The translations under genes and the position numbers were made by a program. Of a DNA stretch of 64,000 nt, positions 59,826-64,000 are shown piece after piece. Origin of the DNA: JAJRAN01 sp963827135 (GTDB lineage Archaea; Thermoplasmatota; Thermoplasmata; Methanomassiliicoccales; UBA472). Every line of letters begins with the position of its first letter. The stretch's first letter is position 1. The stretch spans positions 62,001 to 126,000 of the forward strand of contig CAWGZX010000004.1 of the NCBI GenBank assembly GCA_963827135.1, given 5' to 3'. The notes beneath the pieces were generated by a model, which worked only from the letters and a program-made list of their open reading frames with translations, made no database searches and was not told the origin of the DNA.

Positions 59826-60518
59826 TCACTGTGTCTTCGGAGGTATCAGAACCAGCCTGCGGATGCCGTAGAGCATCGCGATGATGACCACTCCCAGGGT
59901 CAAAGCGATTCCAGCCATGGCCAGGAAGAAGGATAAGGGATTCCCCGTCGCCGATATGGCGGCAATGGCCCCCGATATGCTCGCCTGCATCGACACCACC
60001 ACCACCGCGAATATGCCCACGAACACCCCAAAGGTCTCTATGACCCTGACGAAATAGGTCCTAATGACCTGGTCATGGTCCGCGATGCGCTTGCGCATCT
60101 CCGCCATCTCACCCTCGAGCGCCTTCTGGCTGGCCTCGAGGTTCTGGCGCATAGTCTCCAGGTCGCCCTTGATGCGGTCATAGGTCTCGATCAGGCGGGA
60201 CTCTATCTCCTTCGCGGACACGACGCCCTTGACCTCTCTCTCCTCAAGGCCCTGCAGGCGCTCGATGCCGGTAGAGGTGATCTTCAACCTCTTGGTCTCG
60301 GTCTTGCCGAAGGGGGCTTTGATGATCGTCTCCTCGACCAAGCCGCTGTCCCTCAAGACCACGATGTCCTTGGTGATCTGGTCGACCGTAGCTTCCTTGA
60401 TCACCTTCTGCACCGCGGCGATCAGGACGATGTCGTCGACCTTGATCGGATAGAACTCCCTCAGGCTCTTGAGGATCTGTTTCTGGATCTCAGTGTCAGC
60501 GCCCTTCTCTCCCACCAT
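59826..60518 (-). CDS. Winged-helix, coiled-coil membrane protein
   Basis: A 230-residue protein. Residues 1-80 form a probable winged helix (TVDQITKDIVVLRDSGLVEE, RLKITSTGIERLQGLEER), about 95-145 a coiled coil, and two membrane helices lie at about 157-180 and 192-220. It may be a membrane-bound transcription or signalling factor. Not a recognised family. Single gene. Confidence 0.62.
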   Translation of the reverse strand: MVGEKGADTEIQKQILKSLREFYPIKVDDIVLIAAVQKVIKEATVDQITKDIVVLRDSGLVEETIIKAPFGKTETKRLKITSTGIERLQGLEEREVKGVVSAKEIESRLIETYDRIKGDLETMRQNLEASQKALEGEMAEMRKRIADHDQVIRTYFVRVIETFGVFVGIFAVVVVSMQASISGAIAAISATGNPLSFFLAMAGIALTLGVVIIAMLYGIRRLVLIPPKTQ

Positions 60519-60629
60519 CGGGATACCTCGCTTCCCTAGACCGATCGGCGGCCAAGTCCATTTACAGCTCGTACATTCCGATATGGCGATATAATTACTT
60601 TCGCTCAGGAGGATGGGGAAAATATCAAG

Positions 60630-60935
60630 TCAACGGCTTTCCCGAGAACGTGATGAGAGTTCGCGAAGGCTGTCCTCAACCATGTTCCAGTCCTTGCACT
60701 CCATGACCTCGTCCTCAACGCAGTACGAATTGTCCGGTGAAGGGCTCTCGAAATGAATGACCAGGATGCGGAAGCCGCCCTCTGTGAAGCCTTCGGACTT
60801 TGGGGTGGCGACGACCGAGGCGCCCACCTCGTTGGGGAAGCGGTAGATCTTGTGGATGCGCTTGCCCTCCATGCAACCGCAAGTGCATTTGGCGTTGAGG
60901 TCGATCTCATACCTGGAATAATCCAAGATCTCCAC
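60630..60935 (-). CDS. Uncharacterised protein with a CxCGC motif
   Basis: A 101-residue protein, GTG start, with KCTCGCMEGKRIHKIYRFPN near the N terminus, beta strands, and NSYCVEDEVMECKDWNMVED. Five cysteines in total could hold zinc. Not recognised. Single leftward gene. Confidence 0.5.
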   Translation of the reverse strand: MEILDYSRYEIDLNAKCTCGCMEGKRIHKIYRFPNEVGASVVATPKSEGFTEGGFRILVIHFESPSPDNSYCVEDEVMECKDWNMVEDSLRELSSRSRESR

Positions 60936-61043
60936 CTGGCGGTCAAGGAATGGCTAGAGCCTAAATAACCGTTCCGCGACTTGCAAGTTCGCTTAGAGCT
61001 CCTGAGGAAGAAGGATTAAATACCAATCAAATCGGAAATATGT

Positions 61044-61907
61044 GTGGTGAGGAAATTGGGGAATGGCGTTTGTCTAGGAATAATCGGCTGCACCGTGCTC
61101 CAGGACGAGCTGATCAATGTCCTGAGGAGGGACGACGACCTCAAGCGCCTATCGATCATAGAAAGCGAGCCAGGCGCAAGGTTCATAGAGAGGGCCGAGC
61201 CCAAACTCGCCCATCTCGACCTAGAGATCGCGAGCCTTTCCGGCCCCGAGTCCTTCCGTGAAAAGAATGGCTTCACCGTCCTGCTGGACATGAAGACCAC
61301 GTCCCTTCATCGCGACCCAGACGCCTTCCGGAAGGAGGTGATACTCACCTGCCAGAGGATGAAGCCTTACGTGGACGGCGTGCTTCTCTTCTATGGGCTT
61401 TGTCGCAACGCATTGCGCAAGATGGGCAGGGTATCGGAGGATGTCGGCATGCCAGTCACCATCCTTAGGGACGCTCTGGGTCGAGAGGTCGACGATTGCT
61501 TCGGGGCTTTGATGGGAGGAAGGGACGCCTATCTAGAGCATATGGCGGACCATCGCGGGACGATGTTCATAATCCCTGGCTATGCTGAGCTCTGGTACGG
61601 GAAGCTCGGCTCCAAGGACGTGGAGAAGGCTCTGGAGGCATATCAGAATCTGAAATTCGTCTTCGAAAGATGCGGGTACACCAAGCTCCTGAGGTTGGAC
61701 ACCCATCTATGCGACCAGGAGGAGTTCGAGAGGAGGGTCGAGACCTTCGCCCGCATGTTTGAAATGCAGCTTTCGTCCGAGGAGGCCGACCTCTCCGTCT
61801 TCGACAGCTCGTACTCCATGGCCAAGAGGATGGTGCAAGGCGACTATCGGGAAAGGTCTACTACGGTGGAGCCGACGTCCATCCCGACCTCCTTGCAACC
61901 GTTCTGA
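61044..61907 (+). CDS. DUF1638 family protein
   Basis: A 287-residue protein of the DUF1638 family (LGIIGCTVLQDELINVLRRD, VDGVLLFYGLCRNALRKMG, DDCFGALMGGRDAYLEHM, IPGYAELWYG). In methanogens members lie near corrinoid-protein and methyltransferase genes, which suggests a role in methyl-group metabolism, but none is proven. None of those genes is in this window. GTG start at 61044. Convergent with the EF-Tu-like gene, stops adjacent. Confidence 0.85.
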   Translation: MVRKLGNGVCLGIIGCTVLQDELINVLRRDDDLKRLSIIESEPGARFIERAEPKLAHLDLEIASLSGPESFREKNGFTVLLDMKTTSLHRDPDAFRKEVILTCQRMKPYVDGVLLFYGLCRNALRKMGRVSEDVGMPVTILRDALGREVDDCFGALMGGRDAYLEHMADHRGTMFIIPGYAELWYGKLGSKDVEKALEAYQNLKFVFERCGYTKLLRLDTHLCDQEEFERRVETFARMFEMQLSSEEADLSVFDSSYSMAKRMVQGDYRERSTTVEPTSIPTSLQPF

Positions 61908-62867
61908 TCAAGGCAGCGAAACGGTACCGACTACCCTGAGCTTGCCTCCATCGAGGTAGCAGATGACCCCGCGCGCTCCTGGTGGATGTGCCAGCTCCTT
62001 CTCGAAGACCAATTCTAACCTTGGTTTGCGCCAATCGCTGCCGTTATCGACCATGACCACGCGTGCGGGTAGGAATTGCATCCAGTGACCTATATGGACC
62101 ACCATACCCTCTTTCAGTGGCGAGGGCCAGTATTTGACCAGCGAGGCATCGGTGATCACACTAGCCTCGCATTTGATGTCTTCCTGGTTGCTGAGGACGA
62201 ACCCGCGGTCCATCTCCTCGGCGTCGATGCCCTTCAAGGCGAGCCCTACCCTGTCTCCGACGCCTGCCGCATCAAAGTCGTCATCGTGCTTCTGGATCGA
62301 GCGCACCAAGGCGTTCTTCAGCCCGGGCAGCAAGCGGAGGTTGTCATGCTTGTGAATCGTTCCCCGGACCACGTAACCCAGGACTACGGTGCCCACCCCC
62401 TTGACGTTGAAGAAGTGATCTATGGGGACGGACCCTGTACCAGAGGTCTCATCCACGACCCCTTTCGAAGCCTCGTCCAGATAAGACTCTCTTAGAGCGA
62501 CGAAATCCTCCTGCTCGAAGGAATAGCCTTCCAGCACCGTCCCCTTGATCAGTGGGGCTAGCTTTTCGGGGGCTATGAAGTTCTTCAATATGATACGTCC
62601 AAGGCGTATGCCGAGGGCGTCAAGCATGAGGACGCATTCTCCGAACTGGGCGTTCACCTCCTCGACCACCACCAAGGCGCTGTCCGCGATGGAGCAAGCG
62701 TAGAACAGGGGCGCGAGTCGATCGGGGTACATGGTCGGCTCGATGAAGCTGACCGTGTCCTCGCCCCTCTTAACATCGTAAAGGGTGATGTCTGTAGAAG
62801 TGCCCTTCTTGGCCATGTCCTTGGCATAGCCGACAGGGCCGATGACCGCGACAGATAGGTTCGGCAT
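61908..62867 (-). CDS. Degenerate EF-Tu/SelB-like translation-factor homologue
   Basis: About 319 residues with the EF-Tu three-domain plan. The first domain (MPNLSVAVIGPVGYAKDMAK) has lost the P-loop Gly-x4-Gly-Lys-Ser/Thr, and no D-x2-G or N-K-x-D GTP motifs are evident. Domains 2 and 3 are intact (VPIDHFFNVKGVGTVVLGYV, GLKNALVRSIQKHDDDFDAA). Members with this pattern occur in methanogens. It is probably not a GTPase and may bind RNA or another factor. ATG 62867 is used. Confidence 0.75.
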   Translation of the reverse strand: MPNLSVAVIGPVGYAKDMAKKGTSTDITLYDVKRGEDTVSFIEPTMYPDRLAPLFYACSIADSALVVVEEVNAQFGECVLMLDALGIRLGRIILKNFIAPEKLAPLIKGTVLEGYSFEQEDFVALRESYLDEASKGVVDETSGTGSVPIDHFFNVKGVGTVVLGYVVRGTIHKHDNLRLLPGLKNALVRSIQKHDDDFDAAGVGDRVGLALKGIDAEEMDRGFVLSNQEDIKCEASVITDASLVKYWPSPLKEGMVVHIGHWMQFLPARVVMVDNGSDWRKPRLELVFEKELAHPPGARGVICYLDGGKLRVVGTVSLP

Positions 62868-62992
62868 GCTTCCGGGAAGAAGAGATCCGCATATTACGAT
62901 ATCGCTTCTCAACACGGCCGGCGATGAGCCAAGCTTTTTTTCCATAAGCCCCTATGGAAGCGCGTATACGATTCAGATGGAGGGAACGGACG

Positions 62993-64000
62993 ATGTCAGC
63001 TGGCAAGGTGGCGATCATTGGCGCCGGGCTATCCGGGCTGGCCGCTGGTTGCTACGCCAGGATGAACGACTTCCAGACCACCATATTCGAGCAGCTGGGC
63101 TGGCCCGGCGGCCTCGCGAGGTCCTGGGAACGGGACGGCTTCCAACTGGACCCTGGACCGAATCTTATTTGGGCTGTAGATCCCGGGACCTCGACCCACG
63201 ACGCGCTCAGAGAGCTCGGCGTGCTCCCTCGAAGGTCAGTCAAGCGCGTGAAAAGATGGGAGATCACCGACCAGGATGGTCGACGCATGGTCAATCTCAT
63301 CTCCCCTCTGGATGAATTGGAGGCGGAGTTCAAGCGGATTTCCCCCGAGGACGTGGAACTGATCGAGGACGTCATCGAAGTGGCATCGAGGATCGACCCG
63401 GTGCAATTGCTCGATTCGTTCGAATCCAAGGCTCCCGACCTGGTCGGACTGACCGACTCGCTGGCGGGTCAATGGAAGGCTAGGAGGTACCAGCGCTACC
63501 TGAGAGGGCAATGGGCGCTGACCATGTCCGAATGGGCCGCTATGATCAAGGACCCCTTCCTCAGAGGCATCCTGTCCTCGCTCTCGCCGCCAGAGTCACC
63601 TGCCTGGCTAGGGCTGACCTACCTATCATTGGCGGCGAAGGGGCACCTGCGAAGGCTGGATCAAGGCGCGGATGGCCTGGTGCAGGACCTCGTCGAAAGG
63701 TTCCAGGGCTTGGGTGGCGAAATAAGGCTGAAGTCGCTCGTCACCGGGATATTGCTCGATGGCGACCAGGTAAGAGGATTGACCTTGGGGGATGAGAAGG
63801 AGCCGGCGAGCTCCGTCATCACTGCGATCGACGGGTATGAGGTCATTCATGGAATGCTCGAGGGAAGGTTCGTCGACGAGGAGATTGAGCGGAGGTATCG
63901 TCAATGGAAGCCGTCAAATCCACGGGTATCGGTCTCCATCGGCGCGGCGGGGACGATCGATGATCTGATGAGCATGCAGACCATCCTCCTAGATAGGCCG
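62993..64000 (+). CDS. FAD/NAD(P)-dependent oxidoreductase, phytoene-desaturase-like (3' end outside window)
   Basis: The open frame from ATG 62993 (GGAGG at 62979-62983 upstream) runs to the window end without a stop, 336 codons so far. The N-terminal dinucleotide-binding motif is KVAIIGAGLSGLAAGCYARM, followed by TIFEQLGWPGGLARSWERDG, typical of CrtI-type and amine-oxidase-like flavoproteins. QGADGLVQDLVERFQGLGGE is the second family block. Substrate unknown; isoprenoid or carotenoid chemistry is possible. Confidence 0.85.
   Translation, partial: MSAGKVAIIGAGLSGLAAGCYARMNDFQTTIFEQLGWPGGLARSWERDGFQLDPGPNLIWAVDPGTSTHDALRELGVLPRRSVKRVKRWEITDQDGRRMVNLISPLDELEAEFKRISPEDVELIEDVIEVASRIDPVQLLDSFESKAPDLVGLTDSLAGQWKARRYQRYLRGQWALTMSEWAAMIKDPFLRGILSSLSPPESPAWLGLTYLSLAAKGHLRRLDQGADGLVQDLVERFQGLGGEIRLKSLVTGILLDGDQVRGLTLGDEKEPASSVITAIDGYEVIHGMLEGRFVDEEIERRYRQWKPSNPRVSVSIGAAGTIDDLMSMQTILLDRP

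Noticed and set aside
1..64000. CRISPR array or rRNA operon
   Set aside because: No regularly spaced repeats and no rRNA signature were seen in the window.

Overview
The window looks like a chromosomal segment of an uncultured archaeon, most likely a member of the Thermoplasmatota (Thermoplasmata). The signs are archaeal TATA boxes about 25-30 bp ahead of (often leaderless) genes, SRP54, TrmY, archaeal PheT, mevalonate-pathway HMG-CoA reductases, a two-gene LplA/LplB lipoate ligase as in Thermoplasma, an FprA-type flavodiiron protein, GvpD-type P-loop and winged-helix families, and archaeal tRNAs. There is no rRNA, CRISPR array or methanogenesis gene. The backbone is GC-rich. The stretches at about 20.2-22.2 kb and 44.5-57 kb are visibly more AT-rich.

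Layout. 1-3.9 kb: 2-oxoacid dehydrogenase E1 alpha (cut by the window edge), E1 beta and E2, then the convergent lipoate ligase pair. 3.9-8.2 kb: a ferredoxin:thioredoxin-reductase-like protein with its glutaredoxin-like partner, membrane proteins and a parvulin. 8.3-15.9 kb: hisD, an AAA ATPase, two methyltransferases, and a threonine-degradation pair (tdh, kbl). 15.9-19.2 kb: an operon of a zinc-ribbon membrane protein, a DUF2207-like membrane protein ending in a (Cys-Ala)6 tail, and an overlapping radical SAM/SPASM enzyme, which is a candidate peptide-maturation system. 19.4-27 kb: UspA, small proteins, a heavily frameshifted HerA-like ATPase and an ABC exporter. 27.3-44.5 kb: housekeeping genes (purB, srp54, trmY, fprA, a coaD/ITPase fusion, pheT, class I and class II HMG-CoA reductases side by side), three tRNAs, a GvpD-like ATPase and two winged-helix regulators.

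44.525-53.155 kb is an integrated element at the 3' end of tRNA-Ile(GAT), bounded by 35-bp perfect direct repeats. It carries a broken tyrosine integrase and decayed or frameshifted defence-like genes (AIPR, a PD-(D/E)XK-like nuclease, DUF4145). A second integrase C-terminus just outside the right repeat suggests an older tandem insertion reaching towards 57 kb. 57.2-58.9 kb is an archaeal Ku plus LigD-type ligase (NHEJ) pair. The rest is membrane, DUF1638, degenerate EF-Tu-like and FAD-oxidoreductase genes, the last cut by the right edge.

The observation that ties the window together is an 18-bp palindrome, TATC-N6-GATA at its core. I find nine exact copies and one near copy. None lies inside a confidently called gene; one falls in the uncertain amino-terminal extension of a winged-helix gene. 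Several sit 12-18 bp upstream of a TATA box: in front of two paralogous winged-helix regulators (31.6 and 53.5 kb), a gene of an unknown basic-tailed family (20.5 kb), and a strongly structured candidate small RNA (56.6 kb). This looks like an undescribed regulon shared by chromosome and island.

Caution: several core genes, including the essential pheT, carry single-base frameshifts, often next to homopolymers. Part of the apparent gene decay is therefore probably sequence error. The 22.2-23.5 kb and 44.5-53.2 kb stretches have a much higher density and may be truly degraded.
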